A stretch of 64,000 nucleotides of DNA, taken from contig JAGQDJ010000151.1 in the NCBI GenBank assembly GCA_022885665.1, forward strand, positions 146,454-210,453, read 5' to 3'. Each line of letters starts with the position of its first letter. Position 1 is the stretch's first letter. Positions 54,601-61,301 of this stretch are shown one piece after another. Origin of the DNA: Triops longicaudatus (Eukaryota > Arthropoda > Branchiopoda > Notostraca > Triopsidae). Under the pieces are notes generated by a model. That model was not told the DNA's origin. It made no database searches and saw only the letters and a program-made list of their open reading frames with translations. The position numbers and the translations under genes were made by a program.

Positions 54601-57600
54601 TTCTCATGGGGGAAAAAAAGCCCCACTGTAAGCTTCTGCTGACTGTTTCTGACAGGGTCTAGTATGCAAAGTATAGCAAAAAAGAGGCAATTTGAACTTA
54701 TGCATTCGCTGGACTGTCATACACACTTTCAAACCAGCAGCTTCAGGACTTTCGGCATATTTATTTTTCTGGTCAAAGTCTGCGAATCTGGAACTTGATT
54801 TGCTAAGTTTGAAAAATAAAACAAGAAATTGAAATGAACAAAAACGAGGCCAACGCCTGGGCTATAATATCTCAGCAAGCAATTGTGGCATCGAGAGAAA
54901 GAATAATCAAGACTAGTATCTTTCCGTGGCAGTGGCAGTCAAGCAAAACGTAAATGCGCTTCCTTTCACAGAATATAACCGCGTTTCATGGCGTACAGTC
55001 ACTGATGACATGTCCTTCATAGTTTACAGGTGTAGCTATTCAGAAAGCATAGTCGAATTACCTACGCTGGTATCAACCAATGCTGGGAATCTACCTCAAA
55101 CAAATGCTGGCAAGCTTTAGTTGCGTTGTATGCAGGAAAGGAACTAGGTTTGGTAGTAATACAGGCATGCAAGCAAATATTTGACAGAAAATCAATCACA
55201 ATATCCATATTTTTGTCACTTCCATTGTTTTGACTATCGCGTTTGCAATCCAAAGAATTTTTAGCCTAACACGGCCAGTGTTTGGCGTGTTAGAAATGAA
55301 AGTACAGTGGACTTCACTGAAGTGGAATCCTGATAAGAAGAAAATCCGCCTAACTAATGTTTAAAAGTCCCGGTTTTTATCCATGTAAACCAATGCAAAC
55401 TAGTTTGGTTGAGGTGAGTTCGTTTAACTCGAATATTCTTTTTAGTCGAACGAATTATCTAGCCCTAATGAATATCTTAAAATGGTTAATAACCACGAAA
55501 AAGTTGAAGTCTTTTTCGAACACTAGGTCATGAAGTTGGAGCTCACAATTTTCCGCGGAAAAATGTAAAACCTGCGTGTATTTCGATTTATGACGTGACG
55601 AGCTTTCACGACGTCTTTCTCCTTTCACATTTTTTCTTCACCCTTGACATTCATTGATAGCAGTTTTTGGTACAGCTATGATGGAGGTAAACGCTATAAT
55701 TGTCCTGTAACAGGACAGGACTCCCATCCCAGGCCTTCTGTCCTTGTGTGAAGTCCTGATATGAAAAATCTCCGCGTAGCACGAAGTCGTTTGTAAGGTT
55801 CCCAGCCCTTCTACTTGAGAGAAGGCTACTACGTAATGAAGGATCCCTCATCCCTCGGTCTTAATTTTCGTCGGATAAATTCGTAACTTATTTCACATGT
55901 ATATTTCATTTATTTCCCCATTTCACATTACACTTTCGAAGAAACATTACATGTTTCAGTTATAAGAATTGTGCCTAAGCCTAAAATAATGAATTCCAAG
56001 CCCATTGCATTTTAAACGGTCAGATCCAACTCCAAGCTCAAGCCTATTCTTTGCTAGAAGAGCAAGTTCAAGTGCAAGACTAAGCCCAGAGAAAAAGAAA
56101 CTTAAATCAAGTTGAAGTTCATTTACCGGGTCTGCAAATCCTGGTCAAGCCGCTTTATATTTTTTAAAAAAGATAACAGAAATCATCACAACTACTGCAC
56201 GTACAACCTATTTACAAACTTAAGCCTGAAGTTCATGTAAAAATGGTCTTACTCCGGACTTCAAAGCAAGTTCAAACCCACACAACCCTGGTAAGACTCG
56301 ACCTAGCAGTTACATCTACAGGACAAAACAAAACCTGGCGAGGCACAACTAGTTAAATTTTTCTTCATGACCAAGTTTTCGCAGCTCGCAATCCTTTATA
56401 TCCGCTTTACAGCTTACGGTGATTAGTTTGTGTGTCTTTTTTTACATTAGCCGTCATTCTTTATCAGCACTCATGTGAATAGTCCAAACGAGACTGGAGC
56501 GTTGTTGTAGGTTGCTTGTCAGTTGTTTTACATATTAGTTTCACGATTTGTTCTTTTCTCCCTTGTGTCTAGTTTTCAAGTGATGGCAACATGTCGGCCA
56601 GTATTCTCACTTTCTTACCAGCCATTGAAGATGGAGGGAAATATATTACCTGCCGCGCAGAGAATCCCGATTTGCCCTCGTCCGTCATGGAAGACACTTG
56701 GAAACTGGATGTTCAATGTACGTCTCTTAACCAAGTTTGCGTCTGATCTTGAATACTTTATGTCCCAGCAAGTTCGCATTCCTGTTGCTGCGTGTCTCGA
56801 TGTCTTGTCCTTTAACACATGATAACCGGACAGCTCTGCTAATTTTCTGTTCTACAGACGTGCCAATTGTCAGCTTGGAATTGGGTAGCAAATTAAAGGC
56901 CGGTTCTATTAAGGAAGGTGACGACGTATATTTGGAATGCAATATCCAGGCCCATCCTTGGGTAACGCGAGTATCGTGGAAGCACAATGTGAGTTCCACT
57001 TTCGAGTAATTTAGCTTGTTTTACACATGCTTGTAGCATTACCTTTCCTTTCTTGTTGTTTCCTAGGGTAGAGCGCTGCATCAAAACAGTAGCGCGGGAA
57101 TCATCATGAGTAATCAGAGCTTGGTGCTACAGCGAATTGATCGCAGAGCAGCAGGGTTGTACACTTGCGTAGCAGTGAATATGGAAGGCGAAGGCGAGAG
57201 CAATGCGTTACCCATGCCAGTTAGATGTAAGTTACAGGGGGAAAAAATAATGGAATACACACGTTCAGTTTCTAGCAACGAGATGGATTACCCCTTAAGC
57301 CAGGAAGATGTAGGGGCTACGCGAAAGAACAAAAAGTATTGTTTAGCAACTTACGTAGCACCCACTTTTTCTAGAGAGGGAAACAACTTTTACTACAGCG
57401 TAGGCTTTCCAGTAATTTTTCGTTACTTTCCTTCGCGTTCCTACCCAACACATTTTCCCTTAAAAGAATGAAGGGCATTTGTTAGCTTAACTATTGCTCA
57501 TTTTTCACTGGCGTCGTTTGCTGCCGTTTTGTTTTACAATGGGCAAAATCCCTACTGAAAATGCTGCTGCCCGAGATTGATTGTTAGGACTATGAACATT

Positions 57601-59849
57601 CCCTGTTTAGCACCGATATGGACGCGCGAAACAGTAAACGGGATGCCAAACATTTTTTTTTTTTTTTCAAAGTTTCAGCTGTTCTAAAGCACGTTGAAAG
57701 GAACAAAGTTAAACATTCGTTATTGAATTAAAAAAAAAGTAAGAACGGACGTTCCCAAATCTGGGATACGGACAAATAGAAACAAACGAGAAGTAGAAAG
57801 ATTGGTGGGGGAGAGAAGAAGGAATTTGATGATTGTGTACTACGGCTTATTAACTTTGGTTTCTTTTCTTTCTTTCTTTGCCGATGCCTTTTGGCATGAA
57901 AACTCCGCCCTTATTTACAGTTCGGCCACAATGTCAACCCAATCAGCAAATAGCCTTTGGCGGGTCAAAAGGAGATGTCATCGACGTGCCTTGCTCTGTA
58001 GATGCCCATCCGAGTGATGTCACTTTTCGTTGGGTTTTCAACAATTCCTTGGAAAGCTACAACGTTCCTTTGGTTGCTACTAGTAGCAAAGGTTTGCGAA
58101 GCAATGCTGAACACGTCATTACCTCAGAAAAAGACTTCGGCACGCTACAGTGCTGGGCGAAAAATTCCGTGGGCGAGCAGCTTTTACCTTGCCTCTATAG
58201 CATCGTAGCAGCAGGTAAGAAAACCAATTAGAGAGGACATAATTGGTTTTCAAATGAAGCGCGGGTCACAGATAAAGACGAACGTGCTTGTCAGAATTGA
58301 AAAGCTATCAATTGTATGGAAAAAAAATCTTGTTTTTTAGGGCAACCCAGTTCACCTTGCAATTGCTCCGTGTCCAATTTGTCGGCGGAAGCTTTGCACG
58401 TAACCTGTTTAGAAGGCTTTGACGGCGGCTTGTCACAACAATTCGTCCTAGAAATACGGACGTTGGAGACAGACCAAGTGGTCTATAATGTGACGAACGC
58501 TCGACCTGTTTTTCAAGTGTCTGGCTTGCCCGGTGGCACGGCACTTCAACTTTATGTATGGGCTGTGAATCCTAAAGGACGAAGTGCTGCGGCTTTGCTT
58601 GTGGCGGAAACCGGCCGACCGGCCGAAAAGAGGACTGAAATGATAGGTACGACTCAACTTCCCATGATTTTGCCTTCTTCAATGCAAATCTTCTGCAACA
58701 ATTCCTTTTCTTTAGTTCGTATATGTGGTTTCACCGGAACTGTGGCACTATATTTTTTCTAATTTTCGTCGGCGTTCGTTTATTACTTTGGATTCATTTT
58801 GTTTGTTTCACGGGAAAGCAATTAAATCATTTACCTTCGCTCACTATAGAAAGTCCTGACAAAGAATTTAAAAAAAAAAAAAAAAAAAAAGAACGTGGTA
58901 TTTTCTTAGAGTGGATTGGGTATTATCCTTTCGCATATCGCAATGTTAGGAGTTCTCTATGCTTCCATGTCACGTGTGAATAAGCTTAATATCGTGATTG
59001 AAAGGAATTGCCTTCCTAATGATTTTTCCTTGCTTTTTTTACGTTTAGCTGCCCAAGCGGTCATATTTCAAATGACGCCCGTATTAGGGGCATTGATTGG
59101 CGTGGTGTCAGCTTTGGTCGTCATAGCTGTGATAATCGTGATTGTCGTACGAATCCGAGGGGGTGATGACATTTCCGGATCGCAAGCCACAGTTCAGAGT
59201 TTATCGAAAAAAATGCCGCCCATTGCCATTCCTCAGGAGCATTCTGACAGCGACGACGGCTTTGGCAAGGAAGAAAGAAACCCAGACATTATTCCAAGTC
59301 AAAACGGTAAGATAATTTATTTTTACTGCAAAACAAAGTCACTGGTACAGTGATTCTTATCTTTCAGATCCTCTGACGAAGAGTGTAGGCGTGAGTACTG
59401 TCAGCGGTCCTATGTATGGGAAGGTTAACTACGCCCTGGAATCGTCCATTGGCAGCAGTAGTTGTCCCAATAGTCACTTGGTGGAAATGCAGGTAGACAA
59501 ACACCCAAGACCGAAGAACGTCTGTTTACCTAATAGCGTGGAAAGAGGCTGACTTAAGACATTTCATTTGTCACTTTAGTTACAGGAAGAGCCTTTGCTG
59601 CACGTTGTATCAGCGCCAGAAGATCACGGACTCCCAAGCTCATTAGCTGCGTTACATTACCCACCAATGTCGCATACTGCTCTTAGAGCCAAGCCAACAG
59701 TTGCTTCTTCCGTTGGTTTTCGTCACGGTATAATGCCTGCTGGACCATCAGGGTACTCATGGATGGAAGCCAGGGAGACTCCCGTTGGACCCTCATCTTC
59801 CGTGATTGCAATTCAACCTCAACCTTCACCGCGTGAAAGTGCTGTGTAA
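11351..59849 (+). CDS. side: Sidestep-family Ig/FN3 transmembrane receptor (14 coding exons, joined)
   Basis: The model joins 11351-11525, 38373-38505, 40799-41007, 43272-43382, 47081-47290, 52686-52837, 56573-56717, 56858-56988, 57067-57226, 57921-58214, 58341-58646, 59049-59306, 59368-59492 and 59580-59849. The total is 2679 nt, or 892 residues plus TAA, and every junction keeps phase with GT-AG ends. Domain order is a signal segment (about 27-45), Ig1 (60-172), Ig2 (173-279), Ig3 (280-378), Ig4 (379-475), Ig5 (476-573), FN3 (576-672), a membrane helix (about 687-709) and a 180-residue cytoplasmic tail. All five Ig domains show a cysteine pair: 76/153, 205/259, 304/357, 406/456 and 500/553. 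Family-typical stretches include RGKSFHEARHWSDE, PPAKITWW and SNQSLVLQR. Five Ig plus one FN3 plus a helix is the Sidestep architecture. Side proteins bind Beat-family Ig proteins to steer motor axons and choose synaptic partners. The family call is firm. The paralogue (side or a side-II to -VIII equivalent) is not resolved, so the symbol means family only. About nine N-glycosylation sequons lie in the ectodomain. Confidence 0.9.
27658..27677. repeat. Perfect 20-bp palindrome in intron 1
   Basis: AGGTGTTGCC is followed directly by its exact reverse complement, with no spacer. Weaker complementarity continues a further 8-10 bp on each side (GGTGG on the left against CCACT on the right, with mismatches). 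No transposon ends or target duplications are visible nearby. It could be a binding site for a dimeric protein or chance. Confidence 0.6.
30143..30162. repeat. Poly(A) run, 20 bp
   Basis: A plain homopolymer in intron 1. I looked for an upstream retroposon body with flanking duplications and found none. Confidence 0.9.
31246..31253. repeat. Target-site duplication of the hAT element, left copy
   Basis: TTGTACAT, identical to the copy at 31577-31584 directly after the right terminal repeat. Its length and T/A placement fit hAT target preference. Confidence 0.9.
31254..31576. mobile_element. Non-autonomous hAT-type element (MITE), 323 bp
   Basis: The ends form 16-bp terminal inverted repeats: CAGTGGTCGGCAACCT at the left and AGGTTGCCAACCCCTG at the right (14 of 16 matching). 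The element is flanked by a perfect 8-bp direct repeat TTGTACAT at 31246-31253 and 31577-31584. An 8-bp target duplication with CAG...CTG ends is diagnostic of the hAT superfamily. Inside are four copies of a CGGCCCGC core at 31271, 31292, 31483 and 31513, two near each end, and a short palindrome at 31410-31427. There is no transposase, so movement must have depended on an enzyme encoded elsewhere. The intact duplication suggests insertion was not ancient. It lies inside intron 1 of the Side-like gene. Confidence 0.92.
31577..31584. repeat. Target-site duplication of the hAT element, right copy
   Basis: TTGTACAT, a perfect match to 31246-31253. It defines the right edge of the insertion. Confidence 0.9.
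31585..38372. other. Intron 1, 3' part: no gene recognised
   Basis: Contains a 33-A run at 36528-36560 and a shorter A-rich run near 33008. Two overlapping open frames of about 110 codons at 37435-37792 have no recognisable domain, and overlapping frames of this size on one strand argue against either being real. The 3' end has a strong pyrimidine tract ahead of the exon 2 acceptor at 38371-38372. Confidence 0.5.
36528..36560. repeat. Poly(A) run, 33 bp
   Basis: An uninterrupted run of 33 A, one of the two longest homopolymers in the window. No retroposon body or target duplication was recognised next to it. Confidence 0.9.
38373..38505 (+). CDS. side: Side-like exon 2: first half of Ig1
   Basis: Encodes residues 59-102, including the first Ig1 cysteine (76) and the core tryptophan (92) in LLVLWYKDG. 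The acceptor is an AAAG after a long pyrimidine tract. AAAG is less usual than CAG or TAG, but it is the only AG in the tract. The donor is ACAG|GTAATT. The exon starts in phase 1 and ends in phase 2. The stretch up to GTPIY matches the conserved Side N-terminal Ig domain, the part that binds Beat partners in Drosophila proteins. Confidence 0.9.
38506..40798. other. Intron 2 of the Side-like gene
   Basis: 2293 bp with GT-AG ends. It contains a 31-A run at 39622-39652 and no gene or transposon I can support. A roughly 90-codon open frame at 40132-40401 shows no domain and no splice connection in phase. Confidence 0.7.
39622..39652. repeat. Poly(A) run, 31 bp
   Basis: A plain 31-A homopolymer in intron 2. 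No adjacent retroposon was recognised. Confidence 0.9.
40799..41007 (+). CDS. side: Side-like exon 3: second half of Ig1
   Basis: Encodes residues 103-172. The acceptor is GCGCAG and the donor GTAG|GTAATA. The first nucleotide completes an AGT serine with exon 2. It contains RGKSFHEARHWSDE, the most recognisable Side family signature, then FRCRVDF with the second Ig1 cysteine (153) and the end strand VNLTVV, whose NLT is a glycosylation sequon at 168. Ends in phase 1. Confidence 0.95.
41008..43271. other. Intron 3 of the Side-like gene
   Basis: 2264 bp with GT-AG ends. It includes an 11-C run at 43065-43075 at the end of a pyrimidine-rich stretch. A purine-rich segment lies at about 42420-42540. 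No gene or mobile element recognised. Confidence 0.7.
43272..43382 (+). CDS. side: Side-like exon 4: first part of Ig2
   Basis: Encodes residues 173-209 with PPTVPIILDEAGTE, then AGPYQEHDEISLTC with the first Ig2 cysteine (205). The acceptor is TTGCAG and the donor AGTG|GTACGT. It begins and ends in phase 1. The pattern of a proline-rich linker, a GP-x-x-E-x-D motif and then a cysteine is typical of the second Ig domain of Side proteins. Confidence 0.92.
43383..47080. other. Intron 4 of the Side-like gene
   Basis: 3698 bp with GT-AG ends. At 44386-44431 there is a C-rich cluster (runs of 4-10 C, with one run of G between) that could form a G-quadruplex or hairpin on the minus strand. The rest shows no gene or transposon I can support. 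Confidence 0.7.
47081..47290 (+). CDS. side: Side-like exon 5: second part of Ig2
   Basis: Encodes residues 210-279. It opens with RPLPQVTWWRDG, the tryptophan-containing C strand, and carries VIRCQASN with the second cysteine (259) and an NLT sequon at 265. The acceptor is ATATAG and the donor AAAC|GTAATT. Phase 1 at both ends. Confidence 0.95.
48875..49322. mobile_element. Possible insertion: GATC-rich repeat between 11-bp direct repeats
   Basis: An 11-nt direct repeat GCTTGGCAGGA occurs at 48864-48874 and 49323-49333, bracketing 448 bp that differ from their surroundings. The interior has clustered GATCCGATCC-type units near both ends (about 48900-48955 and 49255-49290), a perfect 22-bp palindrome at 49025-49046 centred on AGATCT, and a repeated GTATCGATATT at 49072 and 49101. 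This could be a transposed element with an 11-bp target duplication or a degenerate local repeat. There are no terminal inverted repeats, no coding frame and no 3' poly(A), so I cannot assign a class. An 11-bp match within a kilobase can also arise by chance. Confidence 0.45.
49025..49046. repeat. Perfect 22-bp palindrome
   Basis: Perfectly self-complementary with no spacer, centred on AGATCT, inside the GATC-rich structure of intron 5. It could be part of a mobile element's internal repeats. Confidence 0.8.
52172..52200. repeat. Poly(T) run of 22 followed by seven G
   Basis: A homopolymer junction in intron 5. If it is the tail of a minus-strand retroposon, its body would lie to the right, but I recognise none there. 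Confidence 0.85.
52686..52837 (+). CDS. side: Side-like exon 6: first half of Ig3
   Basis: Encodes residues 280-330, including the linker RVRILGDNRPLSA, the first Ig3 cysteine (304) in DLHCQAWG, and PPAKITWW, a strongly conserved Side motif. The acceptor is GACAG and the donor ATCG|GTAATG. It enters in phase 1 and leaves in phase 0. Reading through the donor reaches a stop at about 52967. Confidence 0.95.
52838..56572. other. Intron 6 of the Side-like gene
   Basis: 3735 bp with GT-AG ends. It contains a C9-A12 junction at 53732-53752. At about 55975-56290 there is a degenerate short-period region rich in AAGCCC and CAAGTTCAAG variants. No gene recognised. Confidence 0.7.
55975..56290. repeat. 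Degenerate short-period repeat (CAAGTTCAAG/AAGCCC variants)
   Basis: Over roughly 300 bp, variants of AAGCCC, CAAGTTCAAG and AAGTTCA recur many times, for example near 56000, 56038, 56070, 56115 and 56270. The units are too diverged to give a fixed period. The pattern suggests a decayed satellite or repetitive transposon segment. Edges are approximate. Confidence 0.4.
56573..56717 (+). CDS. side: Side-like exon 7: second half of Ig3
   Basis: Encodes residues 331-378, with an NMS sequon at 336, LTFLPAIEDGGKYITCRAEN containing the second Ig3 cysteine (357), and the end strand WKLDVQ. The acceptor is CTAG after TTGTGT and the donor CAAT|GTACGT. It enters in phase 0 and leaves in phase 1. The real frame has no ATG at its start, so simple ORF scans miss it. 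Confidence 0.95.
56858..56988 (+). CDS. side: Side-like exon 8: first half of Ig4
   Basis: Encodes residues 379-422: IKEGDDVYLECNIQAHP with the first Ig4 cysteine (406) and VSWKHN with the core tryptophan (419). The acceptor is CTACAG and the donor CAAT|GTGAGT. It enters in phase 1 and leaves in phase 0. The intron before it is only 140 bp. Confidence 0.95.
57067..57226 (+). CDS. side: Side-like exon 9: second half of Ig4
   Basis: Encodes residues 423-475, with SNQSLVLQRI and AAGLYTCVAVN containing the second Ig4 cysteine (456). Two sequons (429 and 438) are visible. The acceptor is CCTAG and the donor AGAT|GTAAGT, a near-ideal site. It ends in phase 1. The frame stays open into intron 9 until 57471, so retention would add about 82 residues and then stop before the membrane helix. 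Confidence 0.95.
57227..57920. other. Intron 9 of the Side-like gene
   Basis: 694 bp. The first 245 nt are open in the coding frame and end at a TGA at 57469-57471. A 15-T run lies at 57653-57667. No other feature is seen. Confidence 0.75.
57921..58214 (+). CDS. side: Side-like exon 10: Ig5
   Basis: A whole Ig domain in one exon, residues 476-573. It has VPCSVDAHPSDVTFRWVFNNS with cysteine 500 and tryptophan 513, and LQCWAKNSVGEQ with cysteine 553. Extra cysteines at 480 and 566 could form a second disulfide; that is inference. The acceptor is TTACAG and the donor GCAG|GTAAGA. Phase 1 at both ends. Confidence 0.95.
58341..58646 (+). CDS. side: Side-like exon 11: fibronectin type III domain
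   Basis: Encodes residues 574-675. It opens with PCNCSVSNLSAEALHVTC, then EGFDGGLSQQFVLEI and ALQLYVWAVNPKGRS, the last being the usual FN3 F-G region. Three sequons are visible (NCS, NLS, NVT). The acceptor is TTTTAG and the donor ATAG|GTACGA. Phase 1 at both ends. A single FN3 domain next to the membrane is standard for Side proteins. Confidence 0.95.
58647..59048. other. Intron 11 of the Side-like gene
   Basis: 402 bp with GT-AG ends. It contains a 21-A run at 58870-58890 and no other feature. Confidence 0.8.
59049..59306 (+). CDS. side: Side-like exon 12: transmembrane helix and start of tail
   Basis: Encodes residues 676-761. A 23-residue hydrophobic segment (about 687-709, rich in V, I, L and A) is followed by the stop-transfer RIRGG and an acidic serine-rich stretch (SDSDDGFGKEE), which could be a casein-kinase-2-type phosphorylation region (inference). 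The acceptor is TTTAG and the donor AACG|GTAAGA. Phase 1 at both ends. Confidence 0.95.
59368..59492 (+). CDS. side: Side-like exon 13: cytoplasmic tail
   Basis: Encodes residues 762-803. It contains YGKVNYALESS, a tyrosine-containing stretch that could be a phosphorylation or docking site. The acceptor is TTTCAG and the donor GCAG|GTAGAC. It enters in phase 1 and leaves in phase 0. Introns on either side are only 61 and 87 bp. Confidence 0.9.
59580..59849 (+). CDS. side: Side-like exon 14: C-terminus
   Basis: Encodes residues 804-892 and ends at TAA 59847-59849. The tail is rich in P, S, A and H and finishes with ESAV, which fits the class I PDZ-ligand pattern S/T-x-V. A second in-frame acceptor lies 6 nt downstream (TTACAG at 59580-59585), which would drop two residues. 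Confidence 0.92.
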   Translation, partial: LQEEPLLHVVSAPEDHGLPSSLAALHYPPMSHTALRAKPTVASSVGFRHGIMPAGPSGYSWMEARETPVGPSSSVIAIQPQPSPRESAV

Positions 59850-60901
59850 ATTAGCAAACCATTCAAAGAACTTGGCATTCCGAACATTGTGCGTGTGAGC
59901 GCTCATAGTAACCAAGATCACGATAATGATGAAACCTGTGGTTACGAAAGTTATCGTTTTGTAATAAAAAGAAAAAAGATGCAAAAATTGCTATATATAA
60001 CTACCATTCTTTGGTCGATTAGTGTAATTTTGTTCTTTCGCGCGAGAAAACGAGGTAACATTTCCACACACGCACTGTTACCGTGAAAAGACAAGATAAG
60101 TTTGTCATTTATCTTTTATCTCGGATGTTACTTGATATTTATTCATACGAAAGTTGAGCGACCAGTGTAAACGGGAAGGAAAATTTGTAAATTGACGATG
60201 ACGTGACCTCAGTCAAGAATTAAAGTTCTAATTCAAGTGCCTTCCAAATGTTTGGTATATGCTTGAGTGCTTGTTAGTTCAAAACGAGCTCTTCCTCATT
60301 TCGATATGCAATTGGTTGTTGGGTAAAATCATCTCATTCTTCGAGATTATCGAACGATTGTTGTGTGGACGATTTAATTACAGCAATCTCGCCAAACTGA
60401 AGAACGCTACGTTTTTGCGAGAGGTCCTTCACATAGCTGTTAGTCCGACTTCTCCGCCTATTCTGGTTACTCGGATAATGTGACGAAGTGAAATTGAATG
60501 AAACTGAATTTTGAAGTGATGGAACCGAACAGATGTGGTGCGAGGGTGACCTGATGTTTTAATAGGTAGGCTACCGATTTCGTGTTTAAAAGTTTTTCGT
60601 AGTGGAATACTCATAAGAAGGGAAAACGGGGGAAATGCAGAGGTAACTTTTGTCGGAGAAAAAAAAAAAGGAAATCGTATATAGGACCCGGCAGGGACCT
60701 CGACGATTCTCCACGTAGTTCCCGCCGGGAACGCCTAAATGTAGTTCCACAAGGCCACACTTTACAGCGAATTGTATCGGCTGCAATGCAAGTTATTTCG
60801 ATTTTACATCAATAACCAAAGTATCCAATCTTTCGAAACTTAACCTACACTTATTGCCTTATCATATATTCATCGTCTAGTATGTATATAGTCTTACATA
60901 G
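59850..60901 (+). other. 3' UTR and intergenic DNA between the Side-like gene and the retrotransposon
   Basis: An AATAAA at 59963-59968, about 115 nt past the stop codon with T-rich sequence following, is the likely polyadenylation signal of the Side-like gene. A 15-nt odd palindrome (GTTCCCG, C, CGGGAAC) is at 60718-60732. Part of this stretch may be U3 sequence of the following LTR, because the LTR's left end cannot be fixed from one copy. No gene recognised. Confidence 0.6.
59963..59968 (+). other. Polyadenylation signal AATAAA of the Side-like gene
   Basis: Canonical hexamer in the right orientation about 115 nt after the stop codon, with T-rich sequence at 60014-60035. It is the first AATAAA after the stop. 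Confidence 0.7.
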
Positions 60902-61223
60902 TGTGGCGTTCTGTATCCGGCTTGAGCCTTATTACTCCCCAGGCTCCTTGGATGCTTTCCCCAAAAGCGTCGTCTCTTGGGACTCATGCGGGAGGGCGAC
61001 AGGTCAAGGTTAAGAAAGGTATAGAAAAGGTGAAGGGGAGAGAGTGTGGTGGGCAGTCAGTGGTAGTCAGTCGGTCAGCGTGTAGTCAAGAAAGACAAAG
61101 GGGTTAGTTAGTGACAGTGAGCGCGAGAGGAAGAGTATTGTGATTTTGTATTGGAGTCGTTGTTGTGTGATTGTAAATTGAAAACTACTAATAAACGGAA
61201 TTTGTAAAAGTGTGAACGTAACA
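60902..61223 (+). repeat. 5' LTR (right end firm, left end tentative)
   Basis: The LTR ends in ...GTAACA at 61223, three nucleotides before the primer site, and has an AATAAA at 61190-61195, as expected for the R region. TATA-like sequence lies at 60865-60890, which suggests U3 extends further left than 60902. Without the 3' LTR the length cannot be measured. Confidence 0.5.
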
Positions 61224-61226
61224 TTT

Positions 61227-61244
61227 TGGTGTCAGGAGTGGGAT
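61227..61244 (+). other. Primer binding site, tRNA-Leu type
   Basis: TGGTGTCAGGAGTGGGAT fits the complement of the 3' end of a tRNA-Leu ending ...ATCCCACTCCTGACACCA, an 18-nt match that includes the CCA tail. It starts 3 nt after the LTR. This is where minus-strand DNA synthesis would be primed. Confidence 0.85.
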
Positions 61245-61301
61245 ACCCGTTTAGTGATATTAGTGGATAACCGTGTCAAGTGACTCGTAGCAAAAAGCGA
61301 T

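Noticed and set aside
60902..61107. Open frame beginning at 60901 as a gene
   Set aside because: It lies within the LTR, is highly basic and repetitive, and has no domain.
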